A stretch of DNA of 64,000 nt from Siphonodentalium dalli (lineage: Eukaryota > Mollusca > Scaphopoda > Gadilida > Siphonodentaliidae): assembly GCA_032622095.1 (NCBI GenBank), contig CP136061.1, forward strand, positions 202,050,244 through 202,114,243, written 5' to 3'. Under the pieces are notes generated by a model. That model did not search any database. It had not been told where the DNA came from and saw nothing but the letters and a program-made list of their open reading frames with translations. Positions 25,080 through 40,000 of this stretch are shown piece by piece. The position numbers and the translations under genes are program-made. The first letter of the stretch is position 1, and every line of letters starts with the position of its first letter.

Positions 25080-28000
25080 CTGAAAATCAGGAGAAAGAAG
25101 TCTTATCATTTGAGGAAGAACATTTAGGCCAAACAAAACAAGATATTGCACCTTGTGTGCTGGCATACCCAACGGTGGCAAATTGAAACATATTTTTAAA
25201 TAAAACATTGGAATTGGTGTATAGTTGTTTGAGTTATCAAGCCGGATGGACAATATTCAGTTTGCTCACTGACTTGAGATACTGTGGCAAGCAACTAGTA
25301 TGCCAAAAATGATTGAAATTGGTTCATATTTGCTTGAGTTATCAAGCAGAACGGATGGATGCAGTCAAGCCAGTAATATTCGTATACTCCCCGAAATTAG
25401 ATGGCAGTCGAAAAAGGAGCATAACTCCATCAAAAATAATTGGACCATGACCATATTGGCCAACTTGGCCTTCGTCTTCTCAAATGTGAACCACGTACCA
25501 AATATTTATTTCTGTTGAATATTGCTCAAATTATCATCTAGACAATGCAAACACTGCGATTTCTAAATTCTAAGTAAATAAAAGGGCATAACTCCTTCAA
25601 AAAATCATTGGACCATGACCAAAATCGAAGTTGGCCTGCGTCTTCTCAAATGAGAACCACGTACCACATATAAGAAATAATGTTGAATATTTCTCAAGTC
25701 ATTATCCGGACAACCCAAAAACTGAGTTAAAAATTTGGGGACCTCATTGTGCCTAGGCCTCAACTTCTGGGAAGTGTCTATAGTTCAAATTAATGTTGTA
25801 TTCATGATCAGTTACTTTTTCCCTTCTGTTCAGTCTCTATATCCCCTAATTTGCAGAAGATAAAATTCATAATCAAGGTGACTAATGGGTGAACATCACC
25901 AACATCAACTGGGGATCTTCAATCTGATCCTACGTCTCTCATAGCAGTTGAGGACCAAGCAGAATGAGGTCCCCAGAGGGTGAATTTGGTAATGCTTGCT
26001 GGCCATTCTGCAAATGTCAGGCACATTATATCCAGACTTGATGCCACCTTCGATATGTTATGTGGGTCAGCCATTTTTATTAACTTTCGGTCAAGTCTTG
26101 CATTGAGATGGACCGTACATGAAGTCAAAGTGTAATACTTGGATGTGAGTACAGTAATGCTCTAAATAATCGACTCCTTAACCACAGCAGAATTATTGGT
26201 AATTTTTCAGGATTTAGTCGGAAATATGGCTTGTTGCCATTCATTGGAAAGCTCTCAGTGAGAGCTTTCCGATGAATGGCAACAAGCCATATTTCCGACT
26301 AAATCCTGAAAAATTACCCATAATTCTGCTATGGTTAAGGAATCAATTATTTAGAGCATTAATGTAGCATCAGGATGCTACACGATATTAACCCAACCAT
26401 AGAAACCTCTCACCTTGGACAGCAAACACACATGAGGAACAACAGGACCACCAACGTTCCCACTCCTGCACCGACTACAGGGAGAACTATCTTAGTTACT
26501 TCTGACTTCTCTGATGGTGACGCGACAGGTTTCTCAGTCGTCGTTGGATTTGGTGTTGTTGGTAATGTTTGCCTTGTCGAAGAACTGGTAATCATAGTAC
26601 TTGTTGATGTCAAATTTGTTGATGTACTGCTAGTTGTGGTTGAGGTACCCGTGGTTGATGTTGTGGTTGAGCTACCTGTGGTTGATGTTGTGGTTGAGGT
26701 ACCCGTGGTTGATGTTGTGGTTGAGGTACCCGTGGTTGATGTTGTGGTTGAGGTACCAGTGGTCGATGTTGTTGTACTGGTTGTTGTTGTACTGCTAGTT
26801 GTGGTTGAGGTACCTGTGGTCGATGTTGTGGTTGAGCTACCTGTGGTTGATGTCGTGGTTGAGCTACCTGTGGTTGATGTCGTGGTTGAGCTACCTGTGG
26901 TTGATGTTGATGTACTGGTAGTTGTTGATGTACTGATAGTTGTTGTTGAAGTACTGGTAGTTGTGGTTGATGTGCTGGTAGTTGTGGTTGATGTGCTGGT
27001 AGTTGTAGCTGTTGACGATGAAGTGCTGGTAGGCGTTGGTGTGCTGGAAGTTGTGGTTGTTGTTGAAGTGCCGGTAGGCGTGGTCGACGTGCTGCTTGTC
27101 GATGTACTGGTAGTCGTTGACGTGCTGGTTGTTGTGGTTCCTGATGGTGTGCTGGTTGTTGAGATAGTTGATGTGCTGGTAGTCGTTGATGTGCTGGTTG
27201 TTGTGGTTGCTGATGGTGTGCTGGTTGTTAAGATAGTTGATGTGCTTGTAGTTGTGGTTGAAGTGCTGATTGTTGTTGATGTACTCGAACTTGTGGTGGT
27301 TGAAGTGCTGGTAGTTGTAGTCGTGGAAGATGCTGAAATATCAAAACAAAAATTCACTTGAACTAGACACGGGTTATTTGGTACCACTCACAGGGAAGTA
27401 CTAATACAATTTGTTAATTGTATCTTCGTAAGAATCCCACTTGAGATGAGGAAGCAGTAATTACTAGTGACCTTGGCTATATTTTGTTTATTTGTTTTAC
27501 TGAGTTGCCCAAATATGTAAAGTGGTCTTGGACCAATTACAATATTGATGTTCACAAAAAAAGGCTATGGGTAGTATATTTGATTGTCTATACAGCTGGA
27601 AGATTAGATATTTCATCGAGTCCTTTAAACGCCCACTTAATTTGCTAACCCCCAGATCACAATATATAACATATATGCCATATTATTATACACCATTTGA
27701 TAGAGGAAGCTCCAAAACAAGGAGAAGGAGAAAAATTGGTGAGGGGAATGTTGTGAGGATACAATTATAATGATCACCAGAGGATCATTCATTTAAATTA
27801 TCTACATAATTATCAAGCCTTTATCAGTTTGAATTAATCTGTTACATCAAGGCGAGTCATTTTAGAAACTCACATGGTGCTACTGTTGATGGTGCCTGTC
27901 CTGCTTTACACGAAACCAGAAGCTGCTTAGCTGTGAATAGGGAATAAGAATACAATACTAATGTAAGATACATGGCCTTGTAATACCACTTTCAGCACAA

Positions 28001-31000
28001 TTTCAATGATTATAATTCATATTATGAGATAAACTGTATAATTACATTGCAACTAAAAACACTTTTCTGCCATACATTATGCACGGGCCATTAGATTTAG
28101 ATTTAGAAATTTGGGTACATCAGGGCAAACCAAAGTCTGGACAATAAAATTAAAAATCTGAGTAGAACAAACAACTCAAAAATGTTGCATTCAATTGCTG
28201 AGAATCACTGTTGCCAGGATTATTTTTCATTAATTTCAATATGAAATTCTACATTTCAGTGTTTCTCTGTAGTACGTACAGTAATGCCCTAAATAATCGA
28301 CTCCTTAATTAACCACAGCAGAATTATGGGTGATTTTTCAGGATTTTTAGTCGGAAATATGGCTTGTTGCCATTCACTGGAAAGTTCTCACTAATTCTGC
28401 TGTGGTTAAGGAGTCGATTATTTAGGGCATTACTGTACATGTGTATCAACATAGCTATGCAATGCAAGTCTGAGTTTAGTGTGTCTGTCATTTGCAGAAT
28501 GAGGTCCCCAGAGGGCAAATTTAGTGACGCTATCCCGCATAGAAGGGATATTGCTTAGGTCTCATTTTCTATGGAAAGATTCTTTATTATAAAATTTCTA
28601 TAGAAACTTCTTCACATAGATTCTATTTCTTTTTTAGTTTAGTTTCTCTATATCCCCAAATTGGCAGATGACACATTGCATAATTGAGGTTTCCAATCGG
28701 TGTATGTCACAATATTCACCATTTGGAAACTTCAATTTGAGTCTATGTCTCCCATCACAGATAGGCCATGCAGAATGAGGTCCCCAGAGGGTAAATTTGG
28801 TGATGCTAGCCTGCTATGGGCAGTATTTACTGTCATTATTTTACTATATTTACCTGTGAAAACAAGGCAGTAATGATCTAAGGAGCTCTGTTCCCTGTCC
28901 AGTCTGACATTCATTTCTCCGCCAACCGGCATATCCATTTGCTGACAGTCAGAGATGAGTTGATTGAACCCAGTCAATGATAGTCGGGACGGGCAGGCGG
29001 GCTTCTCTGGGTACATGTCGACTATAGTAACATTGCTGTATCCAATGACGGGCCTTATAGTACATTCACATGCTGTCAGTGATGTTTCTGCTACATGGAG
29101 TCGCAGCTTATTCACATTGGTCTTTTGTAGTGTGGTATAATCGTCACCAACACATATGTTAACATCTGAAAATGTAATGGAAACTGTTTATTACAGGTAT
29201 TCAATCCAATTAAACGCCCCTAAATTACTATTTCTTTGGCTTCGGGAGTAAAAAATATTTGATTCGAGTTGAGGAACCTACCAATCACAGCTCAGAGTGA
29301 TCAGATATCAATTTTTGAAGTTTGTTATTTCAATTGTTTCTGGTCCAGAAACATGCCGTCAAATGGATGGTCTCTGTCAAAATTACGGATGAATATGGAT
29401 AACTCTGAAAACAAGTGGTAATACGGCCAAATTTCGTAAATACTCAAGTTATAACACAGCCATATTTCGTTGAACAAAATGTTGATAAATAACACGTTTT
29501 GGGAAATTTGATACCATAGTTGACAGTGGTTAGCATTATTTTGTTGCAATTAATCGATTCTGATAACTAAAGCATATTTTAAAGAAATGTTGTTGTTGTT
29601 GTATCTTGATGAATGGGGACCCTCTGATCAGATTGAGTACCTTTAACTACATATTCATGGACAATTAGTTCACTTGACGAATGTTCAGATAATAAGTTCA
29701 ATAAATGGCCTTATAGTGTGTGAATTAAAAACTGAGTGAAAGATAGTACTGCGCGAATTTAAGTACGAGATATGAGTAAGGTATACGGTATGAAAAATAT
29801 TGAAAAACACTTTAATATGTTTACCAGTTTTGATAATTTAAAGGCCCATTTAATTTTGGAGTCACCGATTATTTTTTAATAGTGGCTTGATATACGGTTT
29901 TAATAACAATCTATAACATAAAATATGATATTATAATTCATCACCATTTGGAGCGTCTGTGTCTCAGAAGGTGCCCATAGAGTAATAGAAAATAGCTGAA
30001 ATCATAAAAACATTTCCCCCGTTTCACTCCAAGAATACAACATAATTCAACCTAAGATATAGTTATTCCCCTTCCTTTGAAAATAGTTGACTTTGCAGCA
30101 TAATCCAGATGAAACTCGAGCACAGCAAAACACGTTGGTACCTCAACAAAAACAACATGTTCACAGTTTATTACAGGATAAGTTGATAATACAATGTTTT
30201 GGAGCTTCCTCTTTCAAATGGCATATAATAGGCATACATTTTTGAAAATTAAGTGGGCCTTTAACCCAGGGCAGTGGCTTCCAGCCAAGCTTTGATCATC
30301 ATCAAAGACAAAAGTGCCTGATTAGAAAACAAATTTGTAAGTCTATGCTGTTACAACCTACAGTAATGCTCTAAGTAATCGACTCCTTAACCACAGCAGA
30401 ATTATGGGTAACTTTTCAGGATTTAGTCGGAAATATGGCTTGTTGCCATTCATCGGAAAGCTCTCCCCGAGAGCTTTCCGATGAATGGCAACAAGCCATA
30501 TTTCCAACTAAATCCTGAAAAGTTACCCATAATTCTGCTGTGGTTAAGGAGTCGATTACTTATAGCATTACTGTATATATCACCATAATGTAGGAATAGA
30601 TTAATTAATTAAATTAAATTAAATGTGAATTAAAAATGTTGCCATTTTGTCTGGGCATCCACTTGATATTGTTTTCATCCATAAGCAGCAAGAATATATA
30701 ACAGGGGAACAATATGAGTGGGGGTAAAATTAATTGCTTTGGATGGTGGATCACTTACCTGCTACATCCAATCCACCATTACATACACCTGAAATGAGTA
30801 AGTGAAATATAAGAGAAAAATCTTAATACCACCCCCACCACCCGACAGGGACCAGACTAGAGGTTTCAAATTGGGAGAAGTCAATTCTCCCTGTTTGGAT
30901 ATTAGGGAGAAGTGGACTGTAATCAAGGAGAAGTAACAATGGCTGAAGTTCAATTTACACCTCAACATCACCCTTCTATGATCCAATAAGTTTCATGCAA

Positions 31001-34000
31001 CACAAGAGCCCATTTATATAACCATTATAGTAAGTAAGAACACCATTCTAATCAGTAAATTTATTTTAAATATGTTGTTGGGATATATGCATACCAGTAT
31101 ATGAAAGAGAAGTTACTTCTCCCTGGGACAAAAATAGGGAGAAGTGGCATATTTTAGGAAGAATATGTCTCCCAAGTTGCCCTCTAGGCCAGTCCCTGCC
31201 ACCCCGGATTGAGCAAACAACTGTGAGTTTGGACACAAATGAGGTATCAGCTTATTTGAAAAATAGTATAGCATATGCTCGTAGCTGCCAAAATCCTATG
31301 TAATATATCATTACCCCAGTTTATTACCTTTTTCCTCGTTTCTGGTCACGTTTGCAATCGCATCAGCCGTTTTAAATACGTGATACTTATCAACTTGAAA
31401 CCATGTGTTCCCAATTGTGCTAATGACCACAAGAAAATATAATATCAAAACTTATCAGCTAATGGTTTCTTCATCAAATAATCACATATATGGAGAAAAT
31501 AGTCACCACTGAAGAGAAACAATAGCCAGGTTTAGCCACCACATGTAAGTAACATGTAATGTATGTGTGTAAATTACCAATGCCATTGGGAGTCACCTGA
31601 CTCACATGACCATTCCGCATACACGGTCAAATCATTTAGAAGTTTTGTGCCCAATGTGTAGCATATGAAAATCCAATCTCCTAATAACCGAATGTGTGAC
31701 CAATGTTATGCAGCCAGTAAGACAATGGGATTTCGCTCAGTGGGAAGAGATTATTTCTGATTGAAGTTAGTTAAGCATTATCGGATGTCGTAGCTTGTCT
31801 TCACCACGACTAGTGTTTACACATTTTCCTAAATGTTGGCCCGATATCTATAAACATGTAGGTTTGGCGCCGTAAAATCACATTATTTTCCCACGTCAAG
31901 TGCATCTCTATACAGTAATGCTCTAAATAATCGACTCCTTAACCACAGCAGAATTATCGGTAACTTTTCAGGATTTAGTCGGAAATATGGCTTGTTGCCA
32001 TTCAACATGGCAACAAGCCACATTTCCGACTAAATCCTGAAAAATTACCCATAATTCCGCTGTGGTTAAGGAGTCGATTATTTAGAGCATTACTGTGGCA
32101 ATACCATAGCAACAAATGTTACAAGTTAGATGTATGTGTGCATATAAACCTGGCTAATATCAGATATGAACACAACCTGCTGTATTACAGCGATTTGAAA
32201 TCCAACAGTCTACCAACTAGGCCATGCACTGTACACCCGTAACCATTTCTATACTAAATACTCATTGATGAATAGTTATCCCTTAGGAAATGTTCAGATA
32301 ATAAGTTCATCAAACTACCATAGATTGAACTTATTATCTGAACTTTTTCCTCCAATAGATAGGACTTCCTCTGCACTTTTATTATCTGTTGTCCATGTAT
32401 TATATCTGATTATATGATGACGAGTATGATGATGATCATCATGATGGCGGTGATGAGTATGATGATCATCAACATGATGGGGGTAATGAGTATGATGATG
32501 ATCGTGATGGTGGTGATGAGTATGATGATTTGAAACTCACTTGGAGGAAAAATTGTGATTGAGCCTGCTGGCGATGTTGGAAATTGTGTTACGGTAGTGG
32601 TAAATTGTGTGGTTGTGCTTTGTGTTGTTTGTGATGAGGTTGTTTGAGTTGTTGTTGTTGTTGATATTGTTGTTGTTGTTGTCGATGTTGTTGTTGATGA
32701 GGTTGTAGTTGTTGACGAAGTTGTCGTTGATTTCGTCATTGTTGTTGTTGAGCTTGTGGTGGTCGTGGTTGATGTTGAACTCACTCTCTGGCCAGTGCAG
32801 GAAACATACAACCTATTTGCTATGAAAAAGAGAGGGAAAATTTATGTGTTACTTATTATTTATTCACCATATCCAGTGTCATAACTGCAAAGATAAAAAC
32901 ACAAAACTTGAATATCAAAACTAGTAAGAGAAGAAAATTTGTAAATGCCCAGTATTTAAGACTGCAGAAAATGTGATATTAAAGGGAGATTGTATGCCAA
33001 TTTCAATATATACCAGTAATAACAACGATCTAATATCAATAATATATAGAAAAATAATTAATTTGAGTCAAAAATGTCTTCAGTAAATGTTCAGGTTAAG
33101 GCCAAAAAAATGATATTTGATTGTCAGGCAATTTGTTTTCAAAATAAATGAGGGAACGAGGGTTTTATTTTTATTTTTTATTTTGTTCTGCCCATAGTAA
33201 GCATGGGTTATTATACCTTCCCAGGAACTGATTGAGTTCGAATGGAATACTCCGAATGGGTCCTTAATACCAAAGCTTGCCAATAAATAGTTTTTTTTAT
33301 GAGATACCCAAGGGTAATACATTGTCAACATTATGAATTGACCAGTCTATTATTATTTGTTCACCTTTTATAACCTTTATTGTGATGAGCATATTTTAAT
33401 TTAATTTTATCGGCACAAGCATTTTTAACAACACACAAAACTACATATCCGTCTGTTATAAAAGATAACATTTATTTGATACATTTGTCTGGAAAGAGTA
33501 TGAAAATATCTCGATGACGAGCATTCTATCTTTGCATTCCGGCTTATCTGACAGTCACATATTATTTAATGAAAATCTGGTTACCTTATTCTACGAAGCA
33601 GAGAACATAGAAACCAATAACAAGATTTGAGTACAGCAATCCTTCCCAGGAGACAGGAGTGATTGCTCTCGCACCCGTATGCACTCGCAATTTTTAATTC
33701 ACGGGTGTTAAAATTAGCACTCCTCCCTCTTGTCAAAATGTTCATGATCACTTTAATAGTTGATTCAATATTAAACATTTTGAACGTATATTTAGAACCT
33801 TTCCCCTCTCAGTTAACCCTTTACCCAACAAACCGGCCAAAACCGGCCAAATAAAGCTTCAACAGCCTAAAATATCTTGGGTCTGTCTCAATAAAACCAT
33901 ACAAATATGGATATCATTGGAACCGGCTCATTGACCACATTGTGATGGTTACAGTTATACCCTGTGCCAATGCATTCTCTTATATATGCGAGTCGACCAT

Positions 34001-37000
34001 AGGTCGCCTCGCATATATAAGAGAATGCATTGGCCTAAAAAAAAAAAAATTTAACACTTTTTACCATTTTTTCTTACATTCTTTAACAATTTTATAATTT
34101 TTAATGTGTTAAGCCAATGCATTCTCTTATATATGCGAGGCGACCTATGGTCGACTCGCATATATAAGAGAATGCATTGGCACAGGGCCCTTCTGTTGGG
34201 TAAAGGGTTAAATTATAGGCATGTGAAAGTTTAACCGGACATAGGTCTATCCCAAAATTATATTTTGTTTGAGAAAAATCCAACTTACGATTATATTATG
34301 GGCGCAATTACACCCATCTTCTGAATTACGAGAGCAAATAAGTGCTCTTGCTGTGTTTTACTCATGGGAAGGGCTGGTACAGTACCCCTTTAATATATAG
34401 TACAAATTTACTATGTATATTTCTTGTGGTGTTTTGGATGCATGAGCAAAGTAAGTTAACCCTTTACCCATCCTGTCGGCATTTGTCGGCATCCAGATCT
34501 GCCATCACGTCAGCATCCAGGTTTGCCATCAGGTTGGCAGTAAAAAACGAATATTGTTACTCTCTGTTTGGCACAATATTTCAGCGTTTTTAACAAATCA
34601 AAGACCAACAGCATTAGTGTCTATGGAAAGCTAAGATCTTTCAAATTATGTGCTATATATGATTGGTGTTATAAAGATTTTCACCATGTAAACCTTTAAA
34701 GAGAGCTTTTATTTTCATTAACAAAATCTTCACGTTTTCGACTGTTGTCAAAGATGCTTCGGCTTGTTGACTGTGTTCTACAAGGTTGTTAGGGCAAAAT
34801 ATATGGAATCTGACCACTTGAAATTTATGCTTATATTGGATTATGTTCTATTTCTTTGATAGAGATTTTTTATTTCCAAATAGTGCAATATAAATATATT
34901 TTTCGCAGCCCTAAATCGGTCACAGATAAGAGAAATCTCAGCAGAATGTTTGCGTAACTTGGATATTTTCCCTGTTGATTAGCCATTCAATCTTTTTAAA
35001 ATGACAAAAAATGATGGACATGATCAACACACGTAAATGTACCGAGATATATCGCAATTGACTGGGTCAAGTTTGAAGTATGTAAACGCATTACATTCGT
35101 GAGGTTCACAACAGGGGTCGTTGTCAGCACTGAATATTTTGTTATTGTGTGATTACTAAAGTTCATTTTCACTGCAGATTAACTTAGGGTTATACTCTGG
35201 TAAATTCTCCAATGCTTAAAATATTAATAAGTCACCCAATTTTGTGATGTGGTTTGCTGACTGAGTAATATAAAGTCACATTGATAACAAGAGCCACCAT
35301 AACATTTAGTAATAATTCATTTTTTTCCCAATAACTTTGACTTCACTAGAAATTCTGTTAGCTGGGGTGGCAACGTTCTCTTCAATCAGTATTGGGTGGA
35401 GGTAATAACGTTAGTCATATTAGTATTGGGTAAAGGGTTAAAATAATTCAGCAGTGTTTACTTGAATTTCACAACCGTTTACAAGAAAATGTTTGTGAGA
35501 AGATAATGAGTTTGGAATAGTAAATTCCATAGATATTGAAGGTTATCAGAAGTGTGTAGTGCATATTTACCCCATATCATATCACAACTCATAGAGTTCA
35601 TTGGATACGACTTTCATTAATTATACTAAATTATATTTGGAAAATGATCGATCATACAATCTGATAATTGTGACAGCCCTATATTCTCTTTATTGGGGCT
35701 CTATTTTCCACACCAAAATAAATCCCATGTTTTCATCTTGAGCCGCCAACATAAGGGTTTCATCGTCTTTTGTCGGACTGCTTCTTCATGGTGTCATTCA
35801 TGTTGAATAACTTTACGGAGAGACCCAATAGAAAATGTTTGACATTTTGCGTTGCTGATTCTTCCCCAAACAAATGTCAAATTGATTTGAATGAACCGGA
35901 TTGTTCGCAGAACATATGCGATAATGTGGTTGATTGATGTTGAATTGTCACCTGGTGTGACACAAACTCCAAGTCGTCAATGTCACAACATATTACAGTC
36001 AATCCACCACAATAACTTATAATATGCAGCAACTCACATGTGTAGACCAAACAATAGTTGTCGAAAGCCTGTGCTGTGTCTTTATTCAGAGTGATGGTAC
36101 TTCTGGTTAGAACCCGAGCATGTATCTGCTGGCACCTCGATTGGTAGAGTCCATCGTACACCGACAAATACAGCGTGGATGGACATGGCAATGATGGGAA
36201 CATATCAACCACCGTCACATTGTCTGTACCACTCTGAAGCGGACTGATTGTGCATTGGCAGTTTGTCAGGTCAGGGTTCACCGTTCTCAGCCGTAATATG
36301 TTAACTCCGAGATCCAACAATCTGGTGTAGCTCTTTTCTACACAAATATCAATGTCTGAAAAAAATATTAAAGTGGTGTGAAGCAATCTGCTGAGGTGGG
36401 AATAATGTCGCTTTAAAAAATGGTTATCACATATGCTATATTAACCCTTCCATGACTGGAGCTTCCTGAATTTTTGTGAAAATCCTGTGCCAATGGATTC
36501 TCTTATATATGAAAGTCTCCCATAGGGCATCACAGGCCTAACAATATTTACCTTGACCTTGTAAGCCAGTGCATTATCTTATATATGCGAGGCTCCCTAT
36601 GGGAGACTCGCATTTAAAAGAGAATTCACTAGAACAGGGTCCTTAATGCTGCACCAGCACAGCTCCCACCATGAAAGGGTTAATAAATAAATCCCTAGAG
36701 CACTGTGTATCCGATATTAAAATCTGGATGACTGATAATTTCCTTAAGTTGAATCCTGACAAAACTGAACTGATATATATCGGGTTACCGCATCAGTTGC
36801 AGAAAGCAACTACCCACGATATTGTGCTTGGAGATAGTGCAGTCTCTAAGTCGACTATGGTCCGCAACCTGGGGTATATGATGGATGACAATCTATCTGC
36901 GGAGGCGCATGTAATGCAAGTTTGCAGATTGGCATATTGTCACCTGAGAAATAACATTTTCAATAGAAAATACATATTCCCTATAAGATACTTACACACT

Positions 37001-40000
37001 GAACTACATGGTATATTCATCTTTATTCACAAGAAAGGATTCTATGAGATCTGTTTAAAATTTATTATTTTGGTACGAAATAGCTTAAGTACCTTTTTGA
37101 ATCATTATTTATATGACGTAGCAGGTCAAGGTCATTTGTTCACTTGTTATGTATATAAGCAAGTGGGGACACAGTCAAGATCTCTTTTTCATCCTCTTAC
37201 AAGACTCGAGGGGTGTGACCAAGCAGCGGGGAGGGAAAATCCCAATTTGGGAGGGACCTGTGAGTTCAGTGTGTAAGTATCTTATAGGGAATATGTATTT
37301 TCTATTGAAAATGTTATATTCCCTTCAAAGATACGTTACACACTGAACTACATGGTAGAATCAACTCATAGGAGGAGGCTGCGAGGAATGAGAAACTATT
37401 GTATTGTAGTTAAGAGTAATTAATTTGAACCTGCTGAGTAGCAACAAATGGATCCAAAAGGTACCGATTTGCAAATTTTATTGATGGTACAAGGTAGAGT
37501 GGAGAAAGTGGAAGAATGAGCCCATTGGCTGAATCTCTGCACCTCCCCCCCCCCCCCCTTTTGGTTCTGAAGTCGGACAAACCTGTAATTGTGAAATCTC
37601 CCCAAGGTCATATGCAGGTACATGCATGTGCCATGCACCTCCTCCCTGGAGTAAGCTGGTCATATGCAGAAAGCATAGACCACCCTGCTCCATGGTATGT
37701 GACTGAACGAACCAAGATGTCCCAACATTTCGACACCAGAGGAAGGAAATCTATTGTTACCTGAATGGTCAATATGGATGCAAAACGAGGAAGTGGCAAC
37801 TGTAAATACGATTAGAAACATACCACCAAGTCATGTATGGTGAAGAAAACCCAGAATTAAATAGCCACCGCATCAAGATTGTAAGGTTTGCGACCTACTG
37901 GCAGTAACGGTGTCTAACTCGACCAACTGATAAAAGCGCAAAAGAAGTATTTTCGGACTGACCATCAAAATGACAGTATTGTACTTCAGTGAATTAATAC
38001 ACTGGACAGAGGCCATATTCCGTCCGACAATGCCCATGATTGGTAGTTACTTTTAAGTATGGAAACTGGTAACAAAAACCCCAGGTAACGAAGTCCATGA
38101 AGAGCGTTATAGGACTTGGAAATTCCCAAAATGTTTTCTGGTATCGAAACAATCGAGAAGAAAAAGTTCGGAGAGTCCTGAGTTGTAACTACCTCCACAG
38201 CCTGTCAATCCAATAGTGTATGCAGTTACACGTACACTTGATTCAAAGGAATACTTTGCAGTCTGCATGTAACATATTAGAAAATGTGTAGAAGGAGGAG
38301 ACCCATCGTGATGGAACTACTTCAAACAGTCTGAAAGAAGGAACAGGCCATGGATGATTAAGGTCCCAAAAACAACCAGACTGTGGATAACAAGAAGATT
38401 GTGTCTGCTTGTTATTCACTGATTGTTCTTAACAGCCGAAGGGCCCGGGTCCATGAGCAGTTATTGTTTTTTAGCCCACCGCAACGACCAAGGAGAAAGC
38501 ATATACTCGGTCGACATGAGGTCGAGGAGGTATGCCAGAGGTGTGAACAGAAGGCAAAATTTACCGAAGACCAGTCACATGTGTGTATGGTCGGACGGTT
38601 GTCTGTCGCTCATACAGTGAGGACCCGGACCCTAGGTCCTCCCCGCGGGCAGAGACTCTCTGTCGCCAACAATGATTGTCTCATGTGCGCCGTTAGACGA
38701 ATTGCCCGTCTGTTTGAGTAATGCAAGACAGCATGTCAAAAAAGGAGCACTGAGTACAATAATGCCCGATTCCAGAGGTGCCACGACTATTTATTTTGAT
38801 AATCGACAATCGGTCGGCAACATTGCTGATTAAAATGCCATAGGTTCCCTAGTTTCCAGAGAATTTCAATCAACACCCATTGGTTCAATCAGATTCAAGG
38901 GCAAGTGCATTCAGCTCATTGAAGACAGTGACAGTCGGCATATATCAAAGATGTAGTTCCGCCTTACAAGTAGAAATATACAATGACATCGCCATAATTT
39001 CAAAGCTGCAGGGCCGCCAATTTGTAGAATTAACAACAAAATGAAGAGTAACCATGGCACATCATCAAATGAACTGCAGACTGTTTGCAACATAGGTTAG
39101 TAGTACTCCTGTTGACGGAATCTCGTTGATATGCGATCACAGGTTGTTAACCCATCGGTTGTAGATTAAACTGTAAAACAAACACGGTATTCAATAATAC
39201 TGGACATGTCCTGATGTCAATTTAAATAATGCATATTAATCGACGATATAAATGGTAATCGATGATCGGCTTTATCAACGGTTCATCGATTATACGACTA
39301 ATCGTGGCACCCCTACAAAGGACTCCTTCAAGCAGGGCTTCAACGTGTGTTGTTGGCATGATGCAAGGCTCAAAGTTCTGAAATGCACCTGTTCACATGG
39401 AACAGGTTATTACCTACCGTACCGCCACCCTAGAAGATTGCGTGAGTTCAATTGTCTATATCGTAACCTGATAAGCTAACCCAAACTGTAAAGCCATGAT
39501 ATTGAGCGAGAATAGATCTAATCCTGGTACTACAGGTAAAAAGCCCATTGGGATTGTCCTAAGACTGTAGAGTCAAAAGCTGATGAATGTTCTACGCACA
39601 GAGAAACGTGAGTCACAACTTGGTTCGCAGAAAAAAGAGCCTATAACTGCAGAAAGCCAGATTGACACTCGCAAGGAATCCAAGGCTTGGTGTTTCACCC
39701 CATGGAACCGTAGTAAGGGCGAAAGATGATCTGTGTAAATTTATCACCAAAAAAATTGAACGGTCACCCATAAACAAAGGACAATGCTAATCAGTGACAA
39801 GTGGAAAGGTAATAAGTTTGAGCCCTGGTAAAACCTCATGGTTGTAGAACAAATTGAGTGTTTGTTAAAAGTCTCTGCCCCGGCCGATGACTGTGCTATG
39901 TACACTGTTATGGACAGCACCCGAGATTATCCGGCATCAGCCGGCGCGCTGTCTGGTGGCCCAATGCTCGGTCTCCCCTCGAACCTCCCAGGACCCAAAT

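Noticed and set aside
26375-27361. Plus-strand open frame of 328 codons rich in Val and Asp
   Set aside because: It is the exact antisense of the Thr/Ser repeat stalk. The minus strand has matching splice phases, a transmembrane helix and a tail exon; the plus frame has none of these.
32410-32540. Extension of the Thr-rich stalk frame into an Ile-rich tail
   Set aside because: This is the ATG/ATC-type microsatellite after the donor at 32541; the next conserved exon is in frame only if this is intron.
38383-38721. Possible DIRS-encoded protein of 112 codons
   Set aside because: No gag, reverse-transcriptase, RNase H or recombinase motif could be seen, and the frame lies inside otherwise decayed sequence.
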